DNA of 64,000 bases. It comes from Martinezella lusitana (lineage in GTDB: Bacteria > Pseudomonadota > Alphaproteobacteria > Rhizobiales > Rhizobiaceae). Each line of letters opens with the position of its first letter. Position 1 is the stretch's first letter. The stretch lies in NCBI RefSeq assembly GCF_016901135.1, contig NZ_JAFEVL010000048.1:248001-312000 (forward strand), in the 5' to 3' direction. The notes under the pieces were generated by a model. The model was not told the origin of the DNA, ran no database searches, and was given only the letters and a program-made list of their open reading frames with translations. Positions 26,976-36,126 of the stretch are shown in pieces. The position numbers were made by a program, and so were the translations under genes.

Positions 26976-28115
26976 TCACGCCGCTGCGAGGGTCGCCAGC
27001 GCAGCGAAACTGCGCGCCGTCTGCCGCCTTTCGGCGTTTGCGAGCTTTTCCACCATATCGAGCAGTTGCGTGGTCGCGGCGGGCGGCTGCTCGGCAAGGC
27101 GGAATTTGCGCATCAATCGGGCAGAGACGTTTTCCAGCATGGCTGCGCCGTTCTCGCGTGACGCCTCGCGCCAGATCAGCGTCGCTTCCACGAAGACGGT
27201 GCTGATGTCGCGGGATAGTCCCGCGCTCTCGTAAAGCGCGCGGATGGCGTAGACGCGACCTCTTGACAGAATGGAGCGCACACGGCGTTCGTCGCAGCCG
27301 GAAAGATTGGTGATGGCACCGGCGAAGAAATCGACCTTGCCGGAGCACAGGGCATGCATGAGGAAGGCTGGCGTCAGCCAGCCGCATTTCCTGAGATGCT
27401 CCACCAGGTCAGACCGATGCTCATGTTGAGCCGAGCCGGCAATAGTGACGGTTGCCGATTCGGTGGCCTCACGCGTCACCTGCTGCAGCCTGCCGCTGCC
27501 GACCGTGGCCTGTATGAGGCTTGAGCCAGACAGGGCCTCGCTGACCCGATGCATCAGCAGGTGCCGAATGTCGGACGACAGGGTATCGCGGGACAAAAGC
27601 AGGCCGCGTATATCGGCACAGTCGCCGAGCCGCTCCGCTATCCGCTTCAGCGAAGCGTGCGGAAGCAATGCGCCGTCATTCTCCAGAAGACACAGGATTT
27701 CGGCTTCTCCGCCAATTTCGGAGAGTGCTGCACAGACCGTCCGCGGCACATGCCCGCGCGAGGCGATCAGAACGCGTGTCACGCCACTGCCGTGCAGCGC
27801 GAGGTCGACGAGATCGGCATCGGTGAAGACGGGCGAGAAGAGGATGACCTGCCCGGCAATTTCGGGCTGATCCTCGGCAAGGGACAAAATCACGTTACGC
27901 GGCGCTTTCGCCGAAGCCGCTATCGCCTCCGCAAGCGAAAGCCGCACGCGCGGCGACGGATCATCAAGCAGATAGGTCATGGCCATTTCTGCGGCGTCGC
28001 GTTCTCCCTTCGGCATTTCCGATTGCAGATAGGCCCGACCGAGAGCATTGGCTGCTCTCGCTCTGTTCTCTGCTTTGGCGGTTTCGGCCCAGCGAAGAAA
28101 TGCTTCTATGATCAC
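26976..28115 (-). CDS. DUF2336 domain protein
   Basis: A 379-residue soluble, helix-rich protein. The N-terminal half has HEAT-like pairs (for example DAAEMAMTYLLDDPSPRVRLSLAEAIA) typical of DUF2336, a family restricted to alphaproteobacteria and often found near regulatory genes. It has no signal peptide or catalytic motif. The start is a GTG at 28115 with only a weak ribosome site. A role in protein binding is inferred from the repeat character; no specific function is known. Confidence 0.8.
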   Translation of the reverse strand: MIIEAFLRWAETAKAENRARAANALGRAYLQSEMPKGERDAAEMAMTYLLDDPSPRVRLSLAEAIAASAKAPRNVILSLAEDQPEIAGQVILFSPVFTDADLVDLALHGSGVTRVLIASRGHVPRTVCAALSEIGGEAEILCLLENDGALLPHASLKRIAERLGDCADIRGLLLSRDTLSSDIRHLLMHRVSEALSGSSLIQATVGSGRLQQVTREATESATVTIAGSAQHEHRSDLVEHLRKCGWLTPAFLMHALCSGKVDFFAGAITNLSGCDERRVRSILSRGRVYAIRALYESAGLSRDISTVFVEATLIWREASRENGAAMLENVSARLMRKFRLAEQPPAATTQLLDMVEKLANAERRQTARSFAALATLAAA

Positions 28116-28234
28116 GTAACGCCCCGATATCAGCGAGACGATTCCCGCCGCGCAAACTCATATTCTCCAACCTATCGGGGAAAGGTTTACGGCGCGTTTA
28201 CCTTATTTATTAACCACTAATGCATGTGGATACA

Positions 28235-28840
28235 TCACGGTGCCTTGGGCCGTATCAGCTCGAAGACATCGCTGCCTTCGCTGTAATCCATGTAGCCCAT
28301 GCGCGCGACCGGCCGTGCCAGCGCCATATCAAGCCTTCCATCGCGGATGATCGTCTCGTCGATATGGATGCCGACCACTTGGCCGATGACCATGATATTT
28401 TCCGAAACCTCCCCATCGAGACCTTTGGGCTGAAGGATTTCGGTTACCCGGCACTCGAGTACGGCAAAGGCTTCCCCGATGTAAGGCGCATCGACCAGCG
28501 TGCCGGGCTTCGCCGTCAGCCCGGCCAGCTCGAACTCGTTGGTGCCGTAGGGTACGGCAATCGATGAATGGTTCATCTTCTCCACGAGATGTCGGCTGAC
28601 GAGGTTGGCGGTGAAGACACCCGTTTCCTCGACGTTGCGCACGCTATCCTTGCGGCCGGCAGAGGAAAACATCACCAGCTTCGGCCGGTCGCTGATCGCG
28701 TTGAAAAAGGAATAGGGCGACAGGTTCAGCGAGCCGTCCCTGCCCTTGCTGCCGATCCAGCCGATCGGCCTCGGCGCGACGATGGCCTTGAAGGGATCAT
28801 GCGACAGGCCGTGCTGGTTCGTATCCGTCGTATAGAACAT
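28235..28840 (-). CDS. Flavin reductase family protein
   Basis: A 201-residue split-barrel FMN-binding protein (flavin reductase-like domain). DPFKAIVAPRPIGWIGSKG and LNLSPYSFFNAISDRP are the family's flavin-binding blocks, with KDSVRNVEETGVFTANLV following. It probably reduces or binds FMN for a partner. ATG 28840 overlaps the stop of the upstream nitroreductase gene as TGATG, so the pair is translationally coupled. A GTG one codon earlier is less likely. Confidence 0.88.
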   Translation of the reverse strand: MFYTTDTNQHGLSHDPFKAIVAPRPIGWIGSKGRDGSLNLSPYSFFNAISDRPKLVMFSSAGRKDSVRNVEETGVFTANLVSRHLVEKMNHSSIAVPYGTNEFELAGLTAKPGTLVDAPYIGEAFAVLECRVTEILQPKGLDGEVSENIMVIGQVVGIHIDETIIRDGRLDMALARPVARMGYMDYSEGSDVFELIRPKAP

Positions 28841-29427
28841 CACGCGCCCTCGCCGCCGACCCAGGTGACCGTTTCGGTCAATTCCGGACGCGGGCGTTCG
28901 ACGGGCGGGAACGCAGAAGAGCCGACATGGATGAAGCCGGCCACCTTCTCACCCGGCTCGACGCCGAGCAGCGGATAGGCGCGCTCGTCATAGGCGAACC
29001 ATTCGGTCAGCCAATTGGATACCCAGCCATGGGCGTTCGCCGCTATCAGCAGGTTCAGGCAAAGCGCCCCTGCCGACATCAACTGCTCCCATTCAGGAAT
29101 CTTGAAATGCGGCGCCGCCTTGCTGACGACAGCGATGACAACCGGCGCACGGGTGAAACGGGTACGCTCAACCTGGATCATCTCCTCGGACAGATCCGGC
29201 TTGGCCTCCAGTGCGAGCTTCAGCAGCTCCTCGCCGATGCGTGCACGCTCCTCGCCGCGATAGACGATGAAACGCCACGGCGCGAGCTTGCCATGATCGG
29301 GCACGCGCGAGGCCAGCCGGAGAATCTCCTCGATCTCAGCCTTGTCCGGACCCGGCTCCGCCATTTGAAACGCAGGAATGGATCGGCGCACTGCGAGATA
29401 ATCGACCAGCTTGATATCGGTTTTCAT
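28840..29427 (-). CDS. Nitroreductase family protein
   Basis: A 195-residue FMN-dependent nitroreductase-fold protein. VRRSIPAFQ near the N terminus is the conserved FMN phosphate site, followed by EEILRLASRVPDHGKLAPWRF and the later LLIAANAHGWVSNWLT. It resembles the YdjA/small single-domain class. NAD(P)H and FMN use is inferred from the family; substrate unknown. ATG 29427 gives the expected N terminus, though no strong ribosome site is visible. It is the first gene of a two-gene unit with the flavin reductase, which could supply reduced flavin. Confidence 0.87.
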   Translation of the reverse strand: MKTDIKLVDYLAVRRSIPAFQMAEPGPDKAEIEEILRLASRVPDHGKLAPWRFIVYRGEERARIGEELLKLALEAKPDLSEEMIQVERTRFTRAPVVIAVVSKAAPHFKIPEWEQLMSAGALCLNLLIAANAHGWVSNWLTEWFAYDERAYPLLGVEPGEKVAGFIHVGSSAFPPVERPRPELTETVTWVGGEGA

Positions 29428-29537
29428 TGAGTGATTGCTTTCATTTTGGCGCATGGGAGGATGTGGGTCTTGAATTTGCCATTGCATTGGTTTTGAAGTG
29501 GCTTGTGTTTTACCGGAAGTCAATCGGTTGGGAACCC

Positions 29538-30656
29538 ATGTCAGGCATTTCATCCGCCCGCCGATTGAGCGCGGTTTTCGCGATATTCGCCAGCCTGAGC
29601 ACGGTTGCCTCCGCGCAGGACGCCTTCAAGGAATTCAAGCAGCTTGACGGCAGCGTGAAGATGCCGAAGCTCAATGCTTTCGTGGCGCCGAACGGCGAGA
29701 ATTCGGCCTCCCGCACATTGCGCGACGTTTGGCTGGAGGCAAAGCTGACGCCTGAGAGCGGTCCGCAGCAGCAGGGCCTGTCCTGGTATGTCTTCAGCCC
29801 CAATGCCGGCGCCGACGGCAAGCTGCCGCTGGTCGCCAGCTCCAAGGGCGGCTCGGCGGCCTTCCATCTTCTGCCCGGCGATTACTTCGTCAATGTCTCC
29901 TTTGGCCGCGCCGGCGTCACCAAAAAGCTGAGCGTGCCGGAAACGGGCGACACGCAAAAGCAGACCATGATCCTCGATGCCGGCGGCATGGTGCTGAACG
30001 CCGTTTCCGGCTCCGACGTTCGTATTCCGCCCAAAGAGCTGAGTTTCTCGATCTATTCCAGCGAGGCCAAGGAAGATGGGGAACGCGGCCTTGTCATGGC
30101 CGATGTGAAGCCGAATACGCTGGTGGGCTTGAGCGCCGGCACGTATCACATCGTTTCCGAATATGGCGCCGTCAATGCCGTCATTCGCGCCGATATCCAG
30201 GTGGAGGCCGGCAAGATAACGGAAGCGACCATCCAGCACCGCGCCGCAAAGATCACGCTCAAGCTGGTGTCGGACGCCGGGGGGGAAGCGATTGCCGACA
30301 CCGCATGGTCTATCCTGACGTCTGCCGGCGATATCGTCGGCGAAAGCCTCAGCGCCTTTCCGACCATGGTGCTCGCCGAAGGTCGCTATACCGCCGTCGC
30401 CCGCAACAAGGACAAGATCTACCAGCGTGATTTTACTGTCGTGGCCGGCACGAACACGGATGTGGAAGTGTTGATGAAGGAGCAGCAGCCCCAGGATGCC
30501 GACGACCAGCAGCCGGCACAGCAATTGCCCATCCAGATGCCGCAGATGCGGCAAAGCCAGACCCCGCAGACGCAACCGGCCACATCCACTCAACAACCGT
30601 TGCCGACCTACGAACAGTTGGTGCCGGCGGGCGGCGACGGCGAAAGCATGGATTGA
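29538..30656 (+). CDS. Exported hypothetical protein with Gln/Pro-rich tail
   Basis: A 372-residue protein with a signal peptide (about residues 1-27, ending VASAQ). The mature part looks all-beta, with repeated sandwich-like segments (LPLVASSKGGSAAFHLLPGDYFVNVSFG; VGLSAGTYHIVSEYG; VLAEGRYTAVARN) ending in a low-complexity Gln/Pro/Thr tail from about residue 320. This suggests a periplasmic carboxypeptidase-regulatory-like repeat protein. I do not recognise a named family. It is divergent from the nitroreductase gene and convergent with the acyltransferase gene. Confidence 0.72.
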   Translation: MSGISSARRLSAVFAIFASLSTVASAQDAFKEFKQLDGSVKMPKLNAFVAPNGENSASRTLRDVWLEAKLTPESGPQQQGLSWYVFSPNAGADGKLPLVASSKGGSAAFHLLPGDYFVNVSFGRAGVTKKLSVPETGDTQKQTMILDAGGMVLNAVSGSDVRIPPKELSFSIYSSEAKEDGERGLVMADVKPNTLVGLSAGTYHIVSEYGAVNAVIRADIQVEAGKITEATIQHRAAKITLKLVSDAGGEAIADTAWSILTSAGDIVGESLSAFPTMVLAEGRYTAVARNKDKIYQRDFTVVAGTNTDVEVLMKEQQPQDADDQQPAQQLPIQMPQMRQSQTPQTQPATSTQQPLPTYEQLVPAGGDGESMD

Positions 30657-30704
30657 CGGCAGGAGCGGCTTTTCCCGCGGCTGAAGGCTAAAGGCCCTCG
30701 TGCC

Positions 30705-31544
30705 TCACCCGGCTTTTCGCCGCGGTATTTTCCTGGGCGGCGCCATCGAAAACACCGCGCCATAGAGTTTCGAGAGCAGATCCTTGCGGTCGCTTCCCTC
30801 GCTCAGCGCTTCCCAGCTCATCAGCGCACCGATATGGGCGGTGATCGTGCTGCCGGACAGGCGCCGGAACTCGCGGATCAACAGCGAGATACGCAGCGTC
30901 ATCGACAGCCGGCTCGCCAGATGAAACAGCCGGCCGTTCTGCCCTTCGAAATAGATGGGAATGACGCTGGCGCGTGCCGCCTGGATCAGCTTTGCCGGAA
31001 ATATCTTCCACGGCAGATCCTCGGCACGGCCGAAGCCTTTCTTGGCTGTCGCGACACCGCCGGCCGGAAAGACGATGATCGTCGTGCCTTCCTTGAGCAG
31101 GCGAACGGCCTCGTGGCGCGTCTTCATGTTGATCGCCATCGCCTCCTTCGTTTCCTCGAAGGAAACCGGCAGCGAATAGTCATTCATTTCAGGCACTTTC
31201 AACAGCTCGTTGTTGATCAGCACCTTGAACGGGCGGCCGAGCTCTTCGGCAAGCGCCAACACGGCGATCCCATCCCCGATACCGAAGGGATGGTTGGCGA
31301 CGATGACGATCGGTGCATCGGGAATGTCGCGCGGCGGCCATTCACCCTTGGCGACCAGCCGGATGTCGATGAGATCGAGCATCTTTCCGAAGACACGCTC
31401 GCCTTTGCCGACGATATCGCTCCGCCATATGTCATAGAGCCGGGCATAGCGGTCGCGCCCGGACAGGCCTTCGATCGAACGGATAAACCAGCGCTTGATG
31501 CGCGTATCCCGTTCATTGGCGTAGGATAGTTCTTTGAAATCCAA
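30705..31544 (-). CDS. Lysophospholipid acyltransferase (PlsC-like)
   Basis: A 279-residue acyltransferase. The H-x4-D motif appears as VANHPFGIGDGI (about residues 84-95), EGTTIIVFPAGGVAT is the acceptor-binding block and VIPIYFEGQNGR follows, all PlsC-superfamily elements. It would transfer an acyl chain to a lysophospholipid or related acceptor at the inner membrane. The NHPFGIGD variant resembles hemolysin-like acyltransferases, and an ornithine-lipid role cannot be excluded. The start appears to be TTG 31544; no ATG lies upstream in frame. Confidence 0.82.
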   Translation of the reverse strand: MDFKELSYANERDTRIKRWFIRSIEGLSGRDRYARLYDIWRSDIVGKGERVFGKMLDLIDIRLVAKGEWPPRDIPDAPIVIVANHPFGIGDGIAVLALAEELGRPFKVLINNELLKVPEMNDYSLPVSFEETKEAMAINMKTRHEAVRLLKEGTTIIVFPAGGVATAKKGFGRAEDLPWKIFPAKLIQAARASVIPIYFEGQNGRLFHLASRLSMTLRISLLIREFRRLSGSTITAHIGALMSWEALSEGSDRKDLLSKLYGAVFSMAPPRKIPRRKAG

Positions 31545-31606
31545 ATCCGCGACGGGCTGCCCCGCTCCTTGTGCTCCAGGCGCATATATTACAGGTCTAT
31601 GTCAGT

Positions 31607-31639
31607 TGCCTGACGGCACCATGAAGGTGTCGTCAGGCA
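31607..31639 (-). terminator. Strong hairpin after thrS
   Basis: A 14-base stem with one mismatch (tgcctgacggcacc / ggtgtcgtcaggca) and a 5-base loop begins just past the thrS stop. No T-run follows on the minus strand, so it may terminate with help or protect the 3' end. Confidence 0.5.
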
Positions 31640-31649
31640 GGACCTGAGA

Positions 31650-33638
31650 TCAAGCGGCCCTGGCGCGTTTGGCTTCCCGCTTGCGCAGAATATCGGGCGC
31701 CGTCGCTTCGAGAGAAAGCGATGCAATCGCCTCCTCAAGCGACATCGACGTCTGTGCCTGGCTGCCGAGGCGGCGGATATTGACCGAGCGTTCCTCGGCT
31801 TCCTTCTTGCCGCAAACGATGATGACAGGAACCTTCGTCACCGAATGCTCGCGGATCTTGTAGTTGATCTTCTCGTTGCGGAAGTCCGTCTCGACGTTGA
31901 GGCCGGCATCGCGCAGCGCTTCCGCAACCTCTTCGCCATAAGCATCGGCTTCCGAGGTAATCGTCGCCACGACGACCTGCAGCGGCGAGACCCACAGCGG
32001 CATATGGCCGGCGAAGTTCTCGATCAGGATGCCGAGGAAGCGCTCCATCGAGCCGCAGATGGCGCGATGGATCATGACCGGCTGCGTCTTTTCGGAATGC
32101 TGGTCGATATAGAACGCGCCGAAGCGTTCCGGCAGGTTGAAGTCGACCTGCGTCGTGCCGCACTGCCATTCGCGGCCGATGGCATCCTTCAGCGTATATT
32201 CGAACTTAGGCCCGTAGAACGCGCCTTCGCCCGGCAGGATACCGGTCTTGATGCGTCCTTCGGACTGGGCCTCGATGGTCTTCAAAACGTCCAACATCAC
32301 GCTTTCGGCGCGATCCCAGAGGTCGTCGGAGCCGACGCGCTTTTCAGGACGGGTCGAGAGCTTGACGACGATCTCCTTGAAGCCGAAGTCCTCATAGACC
32401 GACAGGATCAGGTCGTTGATCTTCAGGCATTCGGCGGCCATCTGTTCGTCGGTGCAGAAGATGTGAGCGTCGTCCTGCGTGAACCCGCGCACGCGCATCA
32501 GCCCATGCAGTGCGCCCGAGGGTTCGTAGCGATGCACGGCACCGAATTCCGCAAGGCGGATCGGCAGTTCGCGGTAGGACTTCAAGCCATGCTTGAAGAT
32601 CTGGATATGGCCCGGGCAGTTCATCGGCTTCAGCGCGAAGACGCGATCGTCATCCGTATCGTCGCCGGCAACGGTGACCTTGAACATGTTGTCGCGATAC
32701 CAGCCCCAGTGACCGGAAGTCTCCCAAAGCGATTTGTCGAGCACCTGCGGCGCGTTGACTTCCTGATAGTCGCCCTCAAGCCGCCGGCGCATGTAGGACA
32801 CCAGCGTCTGGAAGATGCGCCAGCCCTTGCCGTGCCAGAAGACGACGCCCGGGCCCTCTTCCTGGAAATGGAACAGGTCCATTTCGCGACCGAGGCGGCG
32901 ATGGTCGCGCTTCTCGGCCTCGGCAAGGATGTGCAGATAATTGTCGAGATCGGCCTGCTCGGCAAAGGCCGTGCCGTAGATGCGGGTCAGCATCGGATTG
33001 TTGCTGTCGCCGCGCCAATAGGCGCCGGCCACCTTCATGAGCTTGAAGGCCGTGCCGATCTGGCCGGTCGAGGCCATGTGCGGACCGCGGCAAAGGTCGA
33101 ACCAATCGCCCTGATAATAGATCTTCAGGTCCTGACCTTCAGGAATCGCATCGACCAACTCCACCTTGTAGCGCTCACCCTTCGCGGCGAAGACTTCCTT
33201 TGCCTTCTCGCGCGACCAGATCTGCTTCGTGAACGGCGCATTGCGCTGGATGATCTCGCGCATCTTCTTCTCGATGACGGGCAGGTCGTCGGGCGTGAAG
33301 GGCTCATTCTTGGCGAAGTCGTAGTAGAAGCCGTTCTCGATGACCGGGCCGATAGTGACCTGCGTTCCCGGCCAGAGTTCCTGCACCGCTTCCGCCATCA
33401 CATGCGCCGCGTCATGCCGGATGAGCTCCAGCGCGCGGTCGTCCGTGCGGGTGACGATCTCGATCTTGCCGTCGGTTACCGGGTCGGAGAGATCGCGCAC
33501 GGTGGCGTCGATGGCAATGGCAACTGACTTCTTGGCCAGCGATTTGGAAATGGATTCGGCGACATCGCGACCAGTCGTGCCGGCAGCAAAGCTGCGCACG
33601 GAACCATCGGGAAATGTCAGGGAAACGGATTGGGACAT
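31650..33638 (-). CDS. thrS: Threonyl-tRNA synthetase
   Basis: A 662-residue class II aminoacyl-tRNA synthetase. It has an N-terminal TGS domain (about 1-62), the HxxxH editing domain with HDAAHVMAEAVQELWPG (about residues 75-90), a catalytic core with motif 2 (FGAVHRYEPSGALHG), zinc-ligand residues in MNCPGHIQIF, motif 3 near the region IHRAICGSMERFLG, and an anticodon-binding domain from about 545. GGAGAAT precedes ATG 33638. No T-box leader is seen, as expected for this group. Confidence 0.97.
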   Translation of the reverse strand: MSQSVSLTFPDGSVRSFAAGTTGRDVAESISKSLAKKSVAIAIDATVRDLSDPVTDGKIEIVTRTDDRALELIRHDAAHVMAEAVQELWPGTQVTIGPVIENGFYYDFAKNEPFTPDDLPVIEKKMREIIQRNAPFTKQIWSREKAKEVFAAKGERYKVELVDAIPEGQDLKIYYQGDWFDLCRGPHMASTGQIGTAFKLMKVAGAYWRGDSNNPMLTRIYGTAFAEQADLDNYLHILAEAEKRDHRRLGREMDLFHFQEEGPGVVFWHGKGWRIFQTLVSYMRRRLEGDYQEVNAPQVLDKSLWETSGHWGWYRDNMFKVTVAGDDTDDDRVFALKPMNCPGHIQIFKHGLKSYRELPIRLAEFGAVHRYEPSGALHGLMRVRGFTQDDAHIFCTDEQMAAECLKINDLILSVYEDFGFKEIVVKLSTRPEKRVGSDDLWDRAESVMLDVLKTIEAQSEGRIKTGILPGEGAFYGPKFEYTLKDAIGREWQCGTTQVDFNLPERFGAFYIDQHSEKTQPVMIHRAICGSMERFLGILIENFAGHMPLWVSPLQVVVATITSEADAYGEEVAEALRDAGLNVETDFRNEKINYKIREHSVTKVPVIIVCGKKEAEERSVNIRRLGSQAQTSMSLEEAIASLSLEATAPDILRKREAKRARAA

Positions 33639-33765
33639 CGATATTCTCCTTGTCCAGTCCCGCCAACGAATGCGGGTGGTTTTAAAGATGAAGACCCAAG
33701 CAGATGCAGCTTGGATCCGCGCGCCTGATAGCTTTATTTCTCTATCTAGTAAAGAAAAAGCGGCG

Positions 33766-34296
33766 CTAGCGGCCGATCATCTCGGCCAAGCCGCGCACTG
33801 TGTTCCAGTTTCGCATCGTTCCTATCCCAAGGCGCTTCGTCGTCAGGGCGGGCAATAGCTTCGTCTCGCTGGCCTTCAGGCCGAAATCAATCCAGAGATC
33901 GCCATTGACGATTGCCATGCGTTCCTGGCCTCTCCTATATTTGGCAAGCATATCAAGGATTTTAGGCTCCAGCGGTTGACGCATGACGCGAATGGCGACC
34001 TCGCTGCCAATACCGTCACCGAAGGGATTGCCCTCGGCAAGCGTCAGCCATGTCTCGGCGTCGCGCACGATGACGTCGACATGCTTCCCGAACGCTTTGA
34101 TGAAACCAGCTTCGAGTTGCGCCTCGATGGAAGCAATCGACTGCGTTTCGCTCTCGAAAATCAGATTGCCGGTTGCGACGAGCGTTCTAGCATTGCGAAA
34201 GCCAAGCTCCTCCGCCATCGCTTTCAGATCTGCCATGACCACTCTGCGGCCGGCGCCCAGCACGATGCTATGCAGCAGCGCGACGTAAACCGCCAT
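33766..34296 (-). CDS. DUF1697 family protein
   Basis: A 176-residue protein of the DUF1697 family, usually about 170-180 residues. The typical beginning VALLHSIVLGAGRRV, the segment ELGFRNARTLVATGNLIFES and the ending TMRNWNTVRGLAEM are all present. The fold is ferredoxin-like; the function is unknown. It starts four bases after the yidD stop and is probably its operon partner. Confidence 0.85.
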   Translation of the reverse strand: MAVYVALLHSIVLGAGRRVVMADLKAMAEELGFRNARTLVATGNLIFESETQSIASIEAQLEAGFIKAFGKHVDVIVRDAETWLTLAEGNPFGDGIGSEVAIRVMRQPLEPKILDMLAKYRRGQERMAIVNGDLWIDFGLKASETKLLPALTTKRLGIGTMRNWNTVRGLAEMIGR

Positions 34297-34300
34297 GCGG

Positions 34301-34720
34301 TCAGGCAGCCTTTTGCCCGAGGCGGAAATAACGCCAGGGCGCCCACCAATGGTAACGGCGTTCCAACTGGCCGGGCACCGGATCGAGCCCGCTCGTGCCT
34401 CCGGGGCCGCAGCGCGCCACGCGAAACAGCGTCATCCAGCCGCCGGGCCACAGGCCGTGGCGGGCAATCGCCTCATAGCCATATTCCGAGCAGGTCGGTA
34501 TGTGGCGGCAGGAATTGCCGACAAAGCCGGAAAGGGTGAGTTGATACAGGCGAACGAAGCCCATGCCGAAGAGCCGGTCGGGTGTCTTGCGGAAAGGCCC
34601 GGAATAGTTGCGTGACTGTGCCTTTCGACCGGATGGCTCGGTCTCGCGTCGCGCGCTCCTCGGAGCTGCAGCACCGCCCTCGTCTTCATCATCGTCCTGC
34701 ATGAGACAGAATTGACACAT
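34301..34720 (-). CDS. yidD: Membrane protein insertion efficiency factor YidD
   Basis: A 139-residue YidD/UPF0161 protein. The core is complete: LYQLTLSGFVGNSCRHIPTCSEYGYEAI (three conserved Cys), GLWPGGWMTLFRVARCGPGG and the final GLDPVP. It is a small amphipathic membrane-associated factor aiding YidC-dependent insertion. The N-terminal extension of about 45 residues, rich in Asp/Glu then Arg, is longer than in E. coli, and contains an extra C-x-x-C. It lies between the IscU-like gene (15 bases) and DUF1697. Confidence 0.93.
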   Translation of the reverse strand: MCQFCLMQDDDEDEGGAAAPRSARRETEPSGRKAQSRNYSGPFRKTPDRLFGMGFVRLYQLTLSGFVGNSCRHIPTCSEYGYEAIARHGLWPGGWMTLFRVARCGPGGTSGLDPVPGQLERRYHWWAPWRYFRLGQKAA

Positions 34721-34735
34721 TGCTCGGCGCCTCGA

Positions 34736-35197
34736 TCAGACGGCTTCGGCCGTTTTAGCATTTCCGCCCTGGCGCGCCGCCTCGATCTGCCCGATCGCAT
34801 CCACGACGGCATCAAATGTCAGCATCGTCGATGCGTGGCGAGCCTTGTAATCCTTCACTGGCCTTAGATAGCGCATGTCCTCGAAGCGCCCGCTTGGCCC
34901 CTCGCCGTCAGCCTTGAGCATGGCTAGCATATCCTCGCGAGCCTGGCGCAGTTCTTCCGCCGAAGCTCCGACGACGTGGCGAGCCATGATCGAGGATGAT
35001 GCCTGACCGAGCGCGCAGGCCTTGACGTCGTGGGCAAAATCGGTCACGACGTCGCCGTCCATTTTCAGCCAGATTTTTACGCGAGAACCGCACAGTCTGG
35101 AATGGGCCTGGGTAGTCGCGTCGGCGTCAGGAAGACTGCCGATACGGCCGATATTGCCGGCAAACTCCAGAATTTTGCTGTTGTAGATGTCGTCCAT
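34736..35197 (-). CDS. IscU/SufU-like iron-sulfur scaffold family protein
   Basis: A 153-residue protein of the NifU N-terminal/IscU fold. Candidate cluster-ligand Cys occur in SRLCGSRV (about residue 36) and KACALGQASSSIM (about 61); the third IscU-type Cys is not evident, so this is a divergent member. Such proteins in rhizobia accompany yidD. Whether it assembles clusters is uncertain. ATG 35197 is directly preceded by an in-frame GTG. It is divergent from folE. Confidence 0.83.
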   Translation of the reverse strand: MDDIYNSKILEFAGNIGRIGSLPDADATTQAHSRLCGSRVKIWLKMDGDVVTDFAHDVKACALGQASSSIMARHVVGASAEELRQAREDMLAMLKADGEGPSGRFEDMRYLRPVKDYKARHASTMLTFDAVVDAIGQIEAARQGGNAKTAEAV

Positions 35198-35250
35198 CAC
35201 AGATTCTGCTCCGATGCACCTGTGTTGCGTTTCGTAATAAAAAACACAGC

Positions 35251-35294
35251 GTGTCCGTTTAGGACACTTTCACAGGGACAATGCCATACTATAT
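35251..35294 (+). promoter_or_regulatory. Promoter and operator candidate for folE
   Basis: CTTTCA (35267-35272), a 16-base spacer and CTATAT (35289-35294) resemble the rhizobial CTTGAC-N17-CTATAT promoter. Immediately upstream lies an inverted repeat GTGTCC-gttta-GGACAC (35251-35267), which touches the -35. The predicted transcript would have a leader of about 190 bases before folE. Confidence 0.45.
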
Positions 35295-35489
35295 GTATGT
35301 CGTTCGAAGACCATAGAAATGCAATGGTCTTCTGTAAGTTTGATGGGAAACCGTGCAGGACGGCAGGCTTATCCGCCAGCCAGAACGCCCCGGAGCCCGC
35401 CAAAGGTACACAATCTCCGGCCTCGGGGAATGCCAGTGGCGAGTCCGACAAGATGATATCCGCGTAGCGGGTCAGGAGATCCACAGGTA

Positions 35490-36101
35490 ATGGACGCCAT
35501 TGTAAAGAACTTTCCGCAAGTCGTTGAATCCGAACGTCCGTCGCAGAAGGAAGCCGAAGACGCAGTCCGCGTCCTGCTTCGCTGGGCCGGCGATGATCCG
35601 CGGCGCGAGGGTCTCCTCGATACGCCGGAGCGCGTCGCCAAGGCCTATCGCGAGCTTTTCGCCGGCTACGACATGAACCCCGAGGATGTGCTCGGCCGCA
35701 CCTTTGAAGAGGTTGCCGGCTATGACGACATCGTTCTCGTGCGCGACATTCCGTTCTTCTCGCATTGCGAACACCATATGGTGCCGATCATCGGCAAGGC
35801 GCATGTCGCCTATCTGCCGAACGGCCGCGTGCTCGGCCTGTCGAAAATCGCCCGTGTCGTCGAGATCTTCGGTCGCAGGCTGCAGACGCAGGAAGCCATG
35901 ACCGCGCAGATCGCCAATGCCATCGATGAGACGCTGCGCCCACGCGGTGTTGCCGTCATGATCGATGCCGAACACATGTGCATGGCGATGCGCGGCGTGC
36001 AGAAACAGGGTTCGTCGACGCTGACCACGACCTTTACCGGCGCCTTCAAGGCTGATCCGGCCGAACAGGTCCGTTTCATGTCGATGGTCCGGGGACGCTA
36101 A
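35490..36101 (+). CDS. folE: GTP cyclohydrolase I
   Basis: A 203-residue FolE making dihydroneopterin triphosphate from GTP, the first step of folate synthesis. Zinc ligands are seen in FFSHCEHHMVPIIG and HMCMAMRGVQKQGSSTLT, and LLDTPERVAKAYRELFAGY is a standard substrate block. It is a canonical zinc type I enzyme, not FolE2. hisI follows after 25 bases, probably in the same transcript. Confidence 0.97.
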   Translation: MDAIVKNFPQVVESERPSQKEAEDAVRVLLRWAGDDPRREGLLDTPERVAKAYRELFAGYDMNPEDVLGRTFEEVAGYDDIVLVRDIPFFSHCEHHMVPIIGKAHVAYLPNGRVLGLSKIARVVEIFGRRLQTQEAMTAQIANAIDETLRPRGVAVMIDAEHMCMAMRGVQKQGSSTLTTTFTGAFKADPAEQVRFMSMVRGR

Positions 36102-36126
36102 CCGCGCTTCAACGAAAGAGCCGGAG

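Noticed and set aside
31845..33527. A 560-codon plus-strand frame opposite thrS
   Set aside because: It mirrors the whole synthetase, which has all class II motifs; the antisense product has no recognisable domain.
35298..35467. A 56-codon plus-strand frame (MSFEDHRNAM...) in the folE leader
   Set aside because: It would start at or before the predicted transcription start and has no ribosome site.
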